This document shows, piece by piece, positions 43,587-53,206 of a stretch of 64,000 bases of DNA. Location of the stretch: contig NZ_CP152002.1 of assembly GCF_038595055.1 (NCBI RefSeq), positions 4,694,501 through 4,758,500 of the forward strand, written 5' to 3'. Made by a program: the position numbers and the translations under genes. Under the pieces are notes generated by a model. That model was not told the origin of the DNA. It was given only the letters and a program-made list of their open reading frames with translations, and searched no databases. The number at the start of each line of letters is the position of its first letter. Within the stretch, counting starts at the first letter, position 1. This stretch comes from Paenibacillus sp. FSL R7-0345. GTDB lineage: Bacteria; Bacillota; Bacilli; Paenibacillales; Paenibacillaceae.

Positions 43587-44470
43587 CAGTATTCAATCCT
43601 TTCACTACGCCGGTTAAACAGCAGCTGGTACACCACTGTCACGATAAGCGTAAATACGAAGATCAGGACCGCAATGGTATTGCCGTACCCGTATTTAAAG
43701 TTCGTGATTGCATACTTGATCATATAAGTTGCCATTACTTCAGTAGAACCGGCCGGACCGCCTTTGGTCATAACGATGACGATATCGGCAGCCTTCATTG
43801 CCCCGGCAATGGAGAGCATAATCACCACTGAAATGATCGGCACAATCAGCGGCAGGGTGATGCGTGTAGCCCGCTGGAAGCCCGTAGCGCCGTCAATCGC
43901 CGCAGCCTCCTCAAGCTCTCCCGGAATGGCCAGAATCGCCGCCAGCACCATTACAATGTAGAACCCGGTCCATTGCCACGCATTGGTGATCAGAATCGAC
44001 AGCATGGCAAACCGTTCATCGGACAGCCAGTATACCGGATCTATGCCAACCAGGCACAGCAGCTTGTTAAACAGGCCGATGTTCGGCTCATAAATGAAGC
44101 CCCAGAGGATACCGATGACCGCCGTTGACATAATAGAAGGCATAAATACTGCCGTTTTATACAAACCCTTGAGTTTCTTGACGTTGGCAATCAGCAAGGA
44201 GAAAAGAATAATAAGCGGAACCTGGATAAAAACGGAGAACAGAATGAACCATCCGTTATTCTTCACCGATACCCAGAAACGGTCATCGCCGAGTGCCTTT
44301 TCATAATTCGACAGGCCGGTCATTTTAACCGTGTCGGATACACCGTTCCAGCTGGTCAGGCTGTAATAGACGGAGCTGAATATGGGATAGATAAAGAAGA
44401 TCAGGAATAAGGCAAGTGCAGGAAGAACGAACAGGATAAAGACGAGCGGATTTCTGAGCGCTTTATTCAT
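43586..44470 (-). CDS. Carbohydrate ABC transporter permease, MalF type
   Basis: A 294-residue permease with six helices and the EAA segment ELEEAAAIDGATGFQRATRI. ATG 44470 follows GGAGGTAGTT; an in-frame start at 44503 would lie upstream of this site. It comes after the binding-protein gene and a terminator, a common way to make more binding protein than channel. Confidence 0.93.
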   Translation of the reverse strand: MNKALRNPLVFILFVLPALALFLIFFIYPIFSSVYYSLTSWNGVSDTVKMTGLSNYEKALGDDRFWVSVKNNGWFILFSVFIQVPLIILFSLLIANVKKLKGLYKTAVFMPSIMSTAVIGILWGFIYEPNIGLFNKLLCLVGIDPVYWLSDERFAMLSILITNAWQWTGFYIVMVLAAILAIPGELEEAAAIDGATGFQRATRITLPLIVPIISVVIMLSIAGAMKAADIVIVMTKGGPAGSTEVMATYMIKYAITNFKYGYGNTIAVLIFVFTLIVTVVYQLLFNRRSERIEY

Positions 44471-44508
44471 AACTACCTCCGATGCTTGAGATCTGGGCGC
44501 CAATCTTT

Positions 44509-44544
44509 AAAAAAATGTACCCTGGAGCAGCCACCAGGGTACAT
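44509..44544 (-). terminator. Terminator between binding protein and permease genes
   Basis: ATGTACCCTGG (44515-44525) pairs perfectly with CCAGGGTACAT (44534-44544) and is followed on the minus strand by six T. It lies right after the SBP stop, so read-through sets permease level. Confidence 0.85.
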
Positions 44545-44556
44545 TTCAATGGTTGC

Positions 44557-45966
44557 CTACTCCACAGCTGCGTTCGCTTCTTCCTGAATCTTTTGCAGCT
44601 CTTCGCCCATCTTCTCAGGAGTAGTCTGGCCGCCGATCAGCTTTTGAATCTGGATGTTGCTGATCTCGGTGGTCACATCAGCCTGAACTAGCGAGTCAAA
44701 CGCCGGGAAGGAGGATGCGGAGTTATTCAGCACCGCCACGATTTCTTTCATCAGATCATCAGTAATATTCGCATCAAGCACCGTCTGATCCAGCTTCATT
44801 GCCGGCAGGACGCCATCCTCAACCAGACCGCGCAGCTGCATTTCTTCGTTGTACATATTTTTAATGAAGGATTTCACAGCAGCCAGCTGGCGCTCATCCT
44901 CACCTGCCGAAGCAGAGAAGCCGTAGCCGTTGTTCACATCACGCATCAGCGCTGTCTGGTCACCTGCTCCGCCGTCAACCGCCGGAATGTTAAAGAAACC
45001 AACCTTGCCGATCAGGCCTTCACCGGACTGGCCGGCTTTGAATACGGAGGATTTCCATGTTCCGTCATACATCAGAATCGCTTCACCGCTGGTGAATTGA
45101 GTCGTATATTCAGCATATTCGAAGCCGAGCTCGCCTTTTTTGAAGTAGCCTTTATCGACCCACTCCTTGTATTTGGCAAAACCTTTAACCACATTCGGGT
45201 CACTCCACTTTGCTTCTCCGGTCGCGAACTTCGCTGTAACATCAGGTCCGGCATAACGGGACCACAAATGGTTGGCCAGCATCAGCGGTACCCAGCCTGC
45301 TTTGGAAGCACCTGCCAGCGGCACTTTGCCGTCCGCTTTGATATCAGCCAGCTGCTGCTCCAGCTCGGCGAAGGTGGCCGGTGCTTTCCAGCCTTTGCTT
45401 GCATAGTATTCTTTGTTATAGAAGAAGCCCTCTCCTGAGCCGCCGATCGGCAGTCCGTAGATTTTACCTTCATAAGTAAACGGGTCCAGATTAGAGAATT
45501 TGTCCTTAATGCCCAGCTCCTCCAGAATCGGAGTCAGATCCAGCAGCTTGCCTTCCTTTGCATAAATCTTGGAGTCCGGGCTGCCGAACAGGTCGAAAAT
45601 TTCCGGCGGGTTGCCGGCGGCCATTTCACCGCGCAGTTTCTCTTTGCGGTTCACATCGGAATCTACGCCGTCGAGCTTAAAGGTCAGTCCGGGAACTTCC
45701 GCCTGCACCTTGCCGACAACATCCTCCAGTATGGCCAGACGCTTTTGCTTGTCGGCACCAACCTGGGTATGGCGGATTGTCATTTCAAAAGGCTCCGTGT
45801 TCGCAGGCTCTTCTGTAGCAGGGGCGTTCGTTGCGGCCGTTCCGCTGTTTGTTGACGCGGCTTCTCCGTTGTTACCTGCATTGTTATTGTTGTTACCACC
45901 GCAGGCAGTCAACAGTGCAGAACTGACTAGCATCAGGGACAACAGCATTGTTATACTTTTTCTCAT
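44557..45966 (-). CDS. Carbohydrate ABC transporter substrate-binding lipoprotein
   Basis: A 469-residue lipoprotein: lipobox LTAC (Cys22), an Asn-rich/Ala/Thr-rich spacer (about 24-55), then a family 1 extracellular solute-binding domain (GKIYGLPIGGSGEGFFYNKEYYASKGW in part: YGLPIGGSGEGFFYNKE). It begins the operon SBP-permease-permease-kinase-regulator. The bound sugar cannot be read from sequence. ATG follows AGGGAGGG. Confidence 0.92.
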   Translation of the reverse strand: MRKSITMLLSLMLVSSALLTACGGNNNNNAGNNGEAASTNSGTAATNAPATEEPANTEPFEMTIRHTQVGADKQKRLAILEDVVGKVQAEVPGLTFKLDGVDSDVNRKEKLRGEMAAGNPPEIFDLFGSPDSKIYAKEGKLLDLTPILEELGIKDKFSNLDPFTYEGKIYGLPIGGSGEGFFYNKEYYASKGWKAPATFAELEQQLADIKADGKVPLAGASKAGWVPLMLANHLWSRYAGPDVTAKFATGEAKWSDPNVVKGFAKYKEWVDKGYFKKGELGFEYAEYTTQFTSGEAILMYDGTWKSSVFKAGQSGEGLIGKVGFFNIPAVDGGAGDQTALMRDVNNGYGFSASAGEDERQLAAVKSFIKNMYNEEMQLRGLVEDGVLPAMKLDQTVLDANITDDLMKEIVAVLNNSASSFPAFDSLVQADVTTEISNIQIQKLIGGQTTPEKMGEELQKIQEEANAAVE

Positions 45967-46175
45967 TACGGGTGACCCTCCCTATTTAATGATTTCCCTT
46001 ACACCTCTTATTATAAAAAACCCCTTTTGTAATCGTAAGGTTAACATTCATCTACAACAGGGATAAAAACGTCTAATGTAAGCGAATACATACCATTTAT
46101 CTTACATCACACGTAATTTAAGATAACATACTTTTACATTTTCAGCTGAAAAAAACCGTCAAAACGTCATATTAT

Positions 46176-46661
46176 CTATACATTACTTTTGATTTTTTGT
46201 GCAAAATATTCCCTAAGCTTGTCTGAATAGGAGCTTCGTTCTTCTGCCGTAGCCATTATGGCTTTTGAAGTGTAGAGCTGATCGTTCTTGTAGCGCGGAA
46301 ATACGTGCAGATGATAATGCCATACATCCTGGTTGCCTGACGGCTCATTATGCTGCCGTGAGGAGACCCCGTCACACCCGTACGTTTTCTTCAGCGCTTT
46401 TGCCACTTCAATTTCCAGCCTATGTATCCGGTCGGAGAGTTCTCCTGTCAGACTGTAAATATTCTCAATATGCCTATTGGGAATAATAAGTACATGTCCG
46501 CGATTGCCGGGCCACCAGTGTGAAGCAATAAATGCGGTAACGAGCTCGTCATGGTAAAAAATGTCTGACTGCCTGGAAAGAACATGCTCATTTTCGGTCC
46601 CTTGTACAAGCAGGCAAAAAGGACAATGATAATCTTGCGGTTCATGGAAATAAAGATTCAT
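46176..46661 (-). CDS. HIT family hydrolase
   Basis: A 161-residue histidine-triad protein with the HxHxHxx motif as HYHLHVF and a zinc-site candidate CPFC at 13-16. HIT proteins hydrolyse or transfer nucleotidyl groups; the exact substrate (for example dinucleoside polyphosphates or AMP-lysine) is not defined. ATG follows GGAGAG. It stands alone between the SBP gene and the pfl unit. Confidence 0.88.
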   Translation of the reverse strand: MNLYFHEPQDYHCPFCLLVQGTENEHVLSRQSDIFYHDELVTAFIASHWWPGNRGHVLIIPNRHIENIYSLTGELSDRIHRLEIEVAKALKKTYGCDGVSSRQHNEPSGNQDVWHYHLHVFPRYKNDQLYTSKAIMATAEERSSYSDKLREYFAQKIKSNV

Positions 46662-46780
46662 TTTGCTCTCTCCTAACGGATCGTGATTAATTAGTCTAGC
46701 TCCATATGTGATTCAATGCCTAATATACTATGAGTTAACTTAATCCAACATGAGCTTTATTGCCTCTTCTGCCGCCTAGC

Positions 46781-46824
46781 AAAAAGCCGTCCCACAGCAT
46801 GCTGTCTGCTGTCAGGTACGGCTT
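46781..46824 (-). terminator. Terminator of the pflB-pflA unit
   Basis: AAGCCGT (46784-46790) pairs with ACGGCTT (46818-46824), with inner CACAGCA/TGCTGTC-type arms, then T run on the minus strand. Confidence 0.7.
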
Positions 46825-46840
46825 CATTCATCAGTATTCA

Positions 46841-47581
46841 TTATTTTACCAGCGCTGATTCTTTGCGTCCTTCTTCAATCAGCCGGTATGCGCGCTGCAC
46901 TTCCTCATCGCCCGGTGAAGGTACCCCTTCAAGCTCATAAGGGCGGCCAAGCTCTTGCCATTTATAAATCCCCATCTGATGATAAGGCAGGATTTCAAAC
47001 TTCTCAACCCCGTTCAGGGTTCCGATAAAACGTCCAAGGTTAAGCAGATCTTCTTCCTTATTATGAATGCCGGGTACATATACGTGGCGGATCCACATTT
47101 TACGGTTATGATCAGACAGCCAGCGGGCCAGCTTCAAGGTACGGTCGTTGGACTTTCCGGTCAGCTTAATATGAGCTTCATCGTCAATATGCTTCAGGTC
47201 CAGCAGGACAAGATCGGTAACATCGAGCAGATCGCTGATCTTTGAACCGTCATTGTAGCCGTTGGAATCAAGAGTGGTATGCAGATTCCAGCGCTTCTTA
47301 ACTTCAGTAAACAGCTGCTTCACAAAATGCGCCTGCAGTGTAGGCTCACCACCGGATACAGTAAGTCCGCCGCCGGAAGTCTTATAATAATTCAAGTAAG
47401 GCTCGATTTCCGCTAATACTTCTTCGAGTGTCATTTCCTTGCCTTCGTTCAGTCCCCAGGTATCGGGGTTATGGCAATACTGGCATTTAAGCAGACAGCC
47501 CTGCATAAAAAGCACGAAGCGGATTCCCGGGCCATCCACCGTTCCAAAGGTTTCTAATGAGTGGATATGTCCTTTAACCAT
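46841..47581 (-). CDS. pflA: Pyruvate formate-lyase activating enzyme
   Basis: A 246-residue radical SAM enzyme with CLLKCQYC (Cys29, Cys33, Cys36), the N-terminal ETFGTVDGPGIRFVLFMQGC region (in part: TVDGPGIRFVLFMQGC), and GGGLTVSGGEPTLQ. It generates the glycyl radical on PflB under anaerobic conditions using SAM and an electron donor. 124 bases after pflB with a hairpin between. Confidence 0.96.
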   Translation of the reverse strand: MVKGHIHSLETFGTVDGPGIRFVLFMQGCLLKCQYCHNPDTWGLNEGKEMTLEEVLAEIEPYLNYYKTSGGGLTVSGGEPTLQAHFVKQLFTEVKKRWNLHTTLDSNGYNDGSKISDLLDVTDLVLLDLKHIDDEAHIKLTGKSNDRTLKLARWLSDHNRKMWIRHVYVPGIHNKEEDLLNLGRFIGTLNGVEKFEILPYHQMGIYKWQELGRPYELEGVPSPGDEEVQRAYRLIEEGRKESALVK

Positions 47582-47640
47582 ATGAGGTCATCCTTTCGAA
47601 AAAAAACTTAAAATTTTAATGAATTCCAGACAAGAGTTTA

Positions 47641-47660
47641 CCGCCCTCTTGCAAGGGCGG
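47641..47660 (-). other. Intercistronic hairpin between pflB and pflA
   Basis: CCGCCCT (47641-47647) pairs with AGGGCGG (47654-47660). There is no T run after it on the minus strand, so it more likely protects the pflB message 3' end or dampens pflA than ends transcription fully. Confidence 0.5.
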
Positions 47661-47704
47661 CAGCTCTGTAGTTTATTTCAGTTTCTGATGTCCAAGAACA
47701 AATC

Positions 47705-49966
47705 TTACATCGAAGAGTGGAACGTACGGTTGATAACGTCCAGCTGTTGTTCGCGGGTCAGCTTGATGAAGTTAACGGCATAGCCGGATACACGAACTGT
47801 CAGCTGCGGGTAGTTCTCTGGGTGATCCATAGCATCGATCAGCTGCTCACGGTTAAATACGTTAACGTTCAAGTGCTGAGCGCTATTGTGGAAGTATCCG
47901 TCCATCATGAATACCAGGTTGGACTTACGGGATTCTTCGTCTTTACCCAGCGCCTTAGGAACGATGGAGAATGTATTGGAGATACCGTCCTGTGCATCGG
48001 AGTAAGGCAGTTTGGCAACCGAGTTCAGGGATGCAAGTGCGCCCTTCTTGTCGCGTCCGTGCATTGGGTTAGCACCTGGTGCGAATGGTTCGCCTTTTTT
48101 ACGTCCGTCTGGAGTAGTACCAGTCTTCTTACCGTAAACAACGTTCGAAGTGATTGTCAGTACCGATTGAGTCGGAACAGCATCACGGTACGTTTTGTTT
48201 TTGCGGATCATGGTCATGAAGGTTTCAACCAGCTCAACTGCGATGCTGTCAACAGCGTCATCGTTGTTACCGTAGCAAGGGAATTCACCTTCAGTTTCGA
48301 AGTCGATGGCAATGCCTTGTTCGTTGCGGATTGGTTTAACCTTAGCGTATTTGATCGCGCTCAGGGAGTCAGCAGCAACGGACAGACCAGCGATACCGCA
48401 AGCCATTGTACGCAGAATGTCACGGTCATGCAGTGCCATTTCGATGCGTTCGTAGGAATATTTGTCATGCATGTAGTGGATGATGTTCAGGGTGTTAACG
48501 TAAGTCTTAGCCAGCCACTCCATCATTGGTTTGAAGCGTTTCATTACTTCGTTGTAATCCAGATACTCGGAAGTGATTGCAGGATATTCAGGACCTACCT
48601 GTGCACCGGATTTCTCATCCACACCGCCGTTGATTGCGTACAGCAGGGCTTTTGCAAGGTTAGCACGGGCTCCGAAGAACTGCATTTGTTTACCGATGCG
48701 CATTGGGGATACGCAGCAGGCAATCGCGTAATCATCACCCCAGTAAGGACGCATTACATCATCGTTCTCATATTGGATCGCACTGGTTTCGATAGATACC
48801 TTGGCACAGAATTTCTTGAAGCCTTCAGGCAGTTTCTCGGACCAGAGTACAGTCAGGTTCGGTTCCGGTGCAGGTCCCAGATTGTACAGGGTGTGCAGGA
48901 AGCGGAAGCTGTTCTTGGTTACGCGGGTTGTTCCATCTTCAGCCATACCGCCGATGGATTCTGTTACCCAAGTAGGGTCGCCGGAGAACAGTTCGTTATA
49001 GTCAGGCGTACGCAGGAATTTCACGATACGCAGCTTCATTACGAAATGGTCAACGATTTCTTGTGCCTGCTCTTCTGTAAGAGTACCTTCTTCGAAATCA
49101 CGTTGTGCATAGATATCAAGGAACGAGGATACGCGTCCCAGGGACATTGCCGCACCGTTCTGCTCTTTAACTGCTGCCAGGTAACCGAAGTATACCCATT
49201 GAGTAGCTTCTTTGAAGGAGTTAGCCGGTTTAGAAATATCAAGACCGTGAGCGGCAGCCATTTCTTTCAGTTCGCCCAGAGCGCGGATCTGCTCGGACAG
49301 CTCTTCACGCAGACGGATCACATCTTCAGTCATGGAATCAACTTCAAGCTCAGTCTGTTGCTGTTTCTTGTCTTTGATCAGGAAATCAATACCGTACAGA
49401 GCAACACGGCGGTAGTCGCCGATGATGCGTCCGCGGCCGTAAGCATCAGGAAGACCTGTGATAACGCCGGATTTACGCACGGCTCTCATATCAGGTGTAT
49501 ATGCATCAAATACGCCTTGGTTATGCGTTTTGCGGATATTCGTGAACATTTCGACAATGTTATTCGGAAGCTCGAAGCCGTAAGCCTTAGTAGCATCGAT
49601 CATCATCTTGATGCCGCCGAACGGCTGGATGGAACGTCTGAAAGGAGCATCAGTCTGCACGCCTACGATTTGTTCCTTGTCCTTGTCGATGTAGCCTGGT
49701 GCGTGGGAAGTGATAGTGGAGACAGTATCCAGGGAAACGTCCCATACGCCGCCTCTTTCTCTTTCTTCCTTGCTCAGCTGGGAAATGATCTTCCACAGTT
49801 CAGTGGTGTTGCTTGTAGGACCTACGAGGAAATCTTCATTTCCTTCATAAGGCTTAATGTTTGTTGAAATAAAGTTGTTAACGTCAACTTTCTTGGCCCA
49901 TTTGCCTTTTGTAAAACTTCTCCAACCCGACTTTACTTCTTGTACATCTTTTTCAATCACCGACAT
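47705..49966 (-). CDS. pflB: Formate C-acetyltransferase (pyruvate formate-lyase)
   Basis: A 753-residue glycyl radical enzyme, typical length. The active-site pair of cysteines is in YAIACCVSPM and the radical glycine is Gly728 in RVSGYAVNF near the C-terminus. It converts pyruvate and CoA to formate and acetyl-CoA in anaerobic growth. ATG 49966 has GGAGGG at spacing eight; the frame's ATG at 49981 precedes that site. Codons look strongly optimised. Promoter carries Fnr-like sites. Confidence 0.97.
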   Translation of the reverse strand: MSVIEKDVQEVKSGWRSFTKGKWAKKVDVNNFISTNIKPYEGNEDFLVGPTSNTTELWKIISQLSKEERERGGVWDVSLDTVSTITSHAPGYIDKDKEQIVGVQTDAPFRRSIQPFGGIKMMIDATKAYGFELPNNIVEMFTNIRKTHNQGVFDAYTPDMRAVRKSGVITGLPDAYGRGRIIGDYRRVALYGIDFLIKDKKQQQTELEVDSMTEDVIRLREELSEQIRALGELKEMAAAHGLDISKPANSFKEATQWVYFGYLAAVKEQNGAAMSLGRVSSFLDIYAQRDFEEGTLTEEQAQEIVDHFVMKLRIVKFLRTPDYNELFSGDPTWVTESIGGMAEDGTTRVTKNSFRFLHTLYNLGPAPEPNLTVLWSEKLPEGFKKFCAKVSIETSAIQYENDDVMRPYWGDDYAIACCVSPMRIGKQMQFFGARANLAKALLYAINGGVDEKSGAQVGPEYPAITSEYLDYNEVMKRFKPMMEWLAKTYVNTLNIIHYMHDKYSYERIEMALHDRDILRTMACGIAGLSVAADSLSAIKYAKVKPIRNEQGIAIDFETEGEFPCYGNNDDAVDSIAVELVETFMTMIRKNKTYRDAVPTQSVLTITSNVVYGKKTGTTPDGRKKGEPFAPGANPMHGRDKKGALASLNSVAKLPYSDAQDGISNTFSIVPKALGKDEESRKSNLVFMMDGYFHNSAQHLNVNVFNREQLIDAMDHPENYPQLTVRVSGYAVNFIKLTREQQLDVINRTFHSSM

Positions 49967-50111
49967 GCTAAATCCCTCCATTTATATATTTATTATATTT
50001 GTAGAGATCGCGGGCTTGAAGGTTGATCCCGTGTCTCGTGATCCCAAAGATATGGTTGTTATAAAATTCACAATCGCACTTTCATATCTCGGGCTCGCTG
50101 TTTATATAAAC

Positions 50112-50175
50112 ATTTTAGTTTATTTTCTGAAAAAGGACTGTGACAAATATCACCTTTCCGGTGATATTTGTCACT
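50112..50175 (-). promoter_or_regulatory. pflB promoter with tandem Fnr-like sites in a perfect inverted repeat
   Basis: GTGACAAATATCACC (50140-50154) and GGTGATATTTGTCAC (50160-50174) are perfect reverse complements with a five-base loop. Each arm also fits the Crp/Fnr pattern TGTGA-N6-TCACA. On the minus strand a TAAAAT at 50117-50112 would be the -10, which places the site centres at exactly -41.5 and -62.5. The hairpin could also act as the adhE terminator, although its T tract is weak. Confidence 0.65.
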
Positions 50176-50229
50176 ACCATCCAGTCCCATATTATCCTTT
50201 AAACATATTATTCGCCACTCAACACCTAA

Positions 50230-52851
50230 TTAGACGTCAAATCTTCCGTAGAAGGCATTGCGGTATACGTCAGCCAGCTCACTTACCAGCGGCAATTTAG
50301 GGTTAGCAGTTGTACATTGGTCTTCAAATGCACGGTCAGCCAGGTAATCTACACGGGATTCGAAATCCTTAGGATCAAAGCCCAGGGCAGAGAACGATTC
50401 TTCGATACCGAGCTTCTTGTTCATGTCGCGGATCGCATTGATCAGGCTTGTTACGCCCTCTTCAGTAGTACGGGCCGGCAATCCCAGAATACGGGCGATT
50501 TCGGCATAACGCTCATCAGCTACAAAGTGCGAATATTTAGGGAACGAAGCGAACTTCGTAGGCTTCTTGGCATTGTAACGGATAACGTGAGGCATCAGGA
50601 TCGCATTGGTGCGGCCATGTGCGGTGTGGTACTGTCCGCCCCATTTGTGCGCCAAGCTGTGGTTGATGCCCAGGAATGCGTTAGCGAACGCCATACCCGC
50701 AAGTGTCGAAGCATTGTGCATTTTTTCACGGGCAACTTTATCTGCCTGCAATGCGGATTTTTCCAGGTACTGGAACACCAGCTGAATCGCCTTGATTGCC
50801 AGACCGTCGGAGTAGTCGCTTGCCATTACAGATACATAAGCTTCAATAGCGTGAGTCAGTACGTCCATACCTGTATCAGCAACTGCAGTTCTTGGCAGGC
50901 TGTATACAAATTCAGGATCGATAATCGCAACGTCTGGAGTCAGCTCATAATCAGCCAGCGGATACTTGGTGTTGTTACCGGCAGTTTTATCTGTGATAAC
51001 TGCGAACGAGGTTACTTCTGATCCGGTACCCGAAGTAGTCGGAATGGCAACGAATTTCGCCTTTTGACCCAGGGTAGGATATTTGTATACGCGTTTGCGG
51101 ATATCCATGAATTTTTGTTTCAGGTTGTTAAAGTCTACATCCGGGTGTTCGTAGAACAGCCACATGCCTTTGGCAGCATCCATTGGGGAACCGCCGCCGA
51201 GTGCGATGATGCAGTCCGGCTGGAATCTGTTCATCATAGCTGTACCTTTTTCAACGGTTGTAGTCGATGGATCCGGCTCAACTTCCGAGAACACCTCAAT
51301 AGCTACAGGAGTCTGGCGCTGGCGCAGGTAGTGCTCAACTCTTTCCACGTAACCCAGTTTAACCATCATAGGGTCAGTAATGATTGCTACGCGTGTAATG
51401 TTAGGCATTTTAGCCAGGTATTGTGTGGATCCTTTTTCAAAGTAAATTTTGTCAGGTACTTTAAACCATTGCATATTCACGGTACGACGGTTCACCCTTT
51501 TCACGTTGATCAGATTGATGGCAGTAACGTTTTGCGACACCGAGTTGCGGCCGTATGATCCGCAGCCCAGAGTGAGCGAAGGGATATTTGTATTGTAGAT
51601 GTCCCCGATGGCGCCGTGTGTCGAAGGAGAATTCACCAGAATACGTCCTGTCTGCAGGCGGTGCGAGAACTTCATGATAACTTCTTCATTATTGGAGTGA
51701 ATGGCCGAGCTGTGGCCCATGCCGCCGAATTCAACGATTTCCGCAGCGCGTTCGATACCCTGATCCGCATTTTTCACTTTGTAGCAAGCCAGAACCGGGC
51801 TCAGCTTTTCAGCGGACAGCGGGTATTTAGTGCCTACGCCTTCGATTTCAGCAACCAGAATCTTGGTGCCGGCTGGTACCTGGATACCACACATTTCAGC
51901 GATCTTCACAGCGGATTGACCTACGATTGCCGGGTTAACTGCGCACTTCTCTACATTCATTGCACCGTTAGTCAGCTTGGCAGCTTCATCTTTATTGACG
52001 AAGTAGCAGCCGTTCGCAATCATCTTTTTCTTCACCTGGTCAAAAATAGCTTCTTCAATAATAACAGCCTGCTCGGAAGCACAAATCATACCGTTATCGA
52101 ATGTTTTGGAAAGGATAATGTCGGTTACAGCCTGGTCAATGTCAGCACTCTTCTCAATGAAGGCAGGTACGTTACCAGGGCCTACGCCGAGAGCCGGCTT
52201 GCCGCAGCTGTAAGCTGCTTTAACCATTGCGGATCCGCCTGTTGCCAGGATCAGTGCAACGTCAGGGTTGTTCATCAGTGCATTTGTCTTATCCATGGTA
52301 GGAAGCTCGATCCATTGGATGAAGTTCTCAGGAGCTCCAGCTTTTACACCTGCATCATGAAGGATTTTGGCTGCTGCGGCGCTACACTCTTGCGCTGAAG
52401 GGTGGAAACCGAATATAATAGGGTTACGTGTCTTAGCGGAAATCAGTGCTTTAAACATCGTGGTGGATGTTGGGTTGGTTACCGGTGTGATACCCATTAC
52501 AATTCCGACTGGTTCGGCAATTTTCTGGAAATTCTCGTAGGCGTTATCCTCAATAACTCCTACGGTTTTGTCATACTTAATTCCGTGCCAGATATATTCA
52601 GTTGAGAAGATGTTCTTCGTAATTTTGTCTTCGTACACTCCGCGGCCTGTTTCTTCGACAGCCAGTTTCGCCAGGTACATATGTTTGTCGAGACCTGCCA
52701 ATGCCATTGCATGAACGATTGTGTTGACCTGCTCCTGATCCAGTTCCATGAACGCATCCAGGGCTTTCTTTGCTTTATCCACCAAAGTCTGAATGTATTC
52801 TTCAGCGGTGGTTTGTTTCACTTGGGCGGCGACTTCGTTCTTAACTGCCAT
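50230..52851 (-). CDS. adhE: Bifunctional acetaldehyde-CoA / alcohol dehydrogenase AdhE
   Basis: An 873-residue fusion: N-terminal CoA-acylating aldehyde dehydrogenase (about 1-440; catalytic Cys in NGMICASEQ) and C-terminal iron alcohol dehydrogenase (about 450-870; GGGSPMDAAKGMW, metal ligands in HALAHKWGGQYHTAHG region, in part HKWGGQYHTAHGRTNA). It reduces acetyl-CoA to ethanol, re-oxidising NADH. It lies just upstream of pflB on the same strand, so the two form a mixed-acid/ethanol module. Confidence 0.97.
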   Translation of the reverse strand: MAVKNEVAAQVKQTTAEEYIQTLVDKAKKALDAFMELDQEQVNTIVHAMALAGLDKHMYLAKLAVEETGRGVYEDKITKNIFSTEYIWHGIKYDKTVGVIEDNAYENFQKIAEPVGIVMGITPVTNPTSTTMFKALISAKTRNPIIFGFHPSAQECSAAAAKILHDAGVKAGAPENFIQWIELPTMDKTNALMNNPDVALILATGGSAMVKAAYSCGKPALGVGPGNVPAFIEKSADIDQAVTDIILSKTFDNGMICASEQAVIIEEAIFDQVKKKMIANGCYFVNKDEAAKLTNGAMNVEKCAVNPAIVGQSAVKIAEMCGIQVPAGTKILVAEIEGVGTKYPLSAEKLSPVLACYKVKNADQGIERAAEIVEFGGMGHSSAIHSNNEEVIMKFSHRLQTGRILVNSPSTHGAIGDIYNTNIPSLTLGCGSYGRNSVSQNVTAINLINVKRVNRRTVNMQWFKVPDKIYFEKGSTQYLAKMPNITRVAIITDPMMVKLGYVERVEHYLRQRQTPVAIEVFSEVEPDPSTTTVEKGTAMMNRFQPDCIIALGGGSPMDAAKGMWLFYEHPDVDFNNLKQKFMDIRKRVYKYPTLGQKAKFVAIPTTSGTGSEVTSFAVITDKTAGNNTKYPLADYELTPDVAIIDPEFVYSLPRTAVADTGMDVLTHAIEAYVSVMASDYSDGLAIKAIQLVFQYLEKSALQADKVAREKMHNASTLAGMAFANAFLGINHSLAHKWGGQYHTAHGRTNAILMPHVIRYNAKKPTKFASFPKYSHFVADERYAEIARILGLPARTTEEGVTSLINAIRDMNKKLGIEESFSALGFDPKDFESRVDYLADRAFEDQCTTANPKLPLVSELADVYRNAFYGRFDV

Positions 52852-52899
52852 CTCCCTCGTCCTCCTGTCAATTTTTAGGTTGTTTTTCTCTACACATTT

Positions 52900-52943
52900 A
52901 TCTTAACACATCATTTCCGTCTTGTATAGTGAATTCTTTCACA
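52900..52943 (-). promoter_or_regulatory. adhE promoter with Fnr/Rex-like site
   Basis: On the minus strand TGTGAAAGAATTCACT (52943-52928) fits TGTGA-N6-TCACA with one mismatch and also the Rex pattern TTGTGA-N6-TCACAA. A possible -10, TAAGAT, is at 52905-52900, which puts the site centre near -42.5. Fnr activation or Rex repression are both possible. Confidence 0.5.
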
Positions 52944-52969
52944 AAGTATAAAGTTTTTTTGATTCGTTT

Positions 52970-52983
52970 TCAAAGCGCTTTCA
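52970..52983 (-). promoter_or_regulatory. Candidate cre (CcpA) site upstream of adhE
   Basis: TGAAAGCGCTTTGA on the minus strand differs from the cre consensus TGWAARCGYTWNCW at one position. It is about 30 bases upstream of the Fnr/Rex-like site. The rest of the 355-bp gap (52852-53206) holds only the terminator at 53135-53180. Confidence 0.5.
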
Positions 52984-53134
52984 TTCTATCATAATCAGGA
53001 CTATTACCCACTTTTTATGTATTTTCCTTGGTTATATTTAACTCGTGTGGCTTTTCATGCTCCAGTTTCAGTGCTTTTACATGCTCTGGATGCCCCTGCT
53101 TTGTCACAATTTGTCCTGATTTGACATGGTGAAG

Positions 53135-53180
53135 AAAAAGACCGGCAGTCCTCCAGGGTCGGAGGATTTGCCGGTCTTTT
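53135..53180 (-). terminator. Terminator of the second sugar-ABC operon
   Basis: AAAAGACCGGCA (53136-53147) pairs with TGCCGGTCTTTT (53169-53180), with inner TCCTCC/GGAGGA, and a T run follows on the minus strand. Confidence 0.85.
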
Positions 53181-53206
53181 GTCTGCACTAACCCGCTATC
53201 TGTCTG

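Noticed and set aside
47717..49867. 716-residue open frame on the plus strand
   Set aside because: It is the antisense shadow of pflB, whose strongly biased codons keep the opposite frame open. It has no ribosome site or recognisable motifs.
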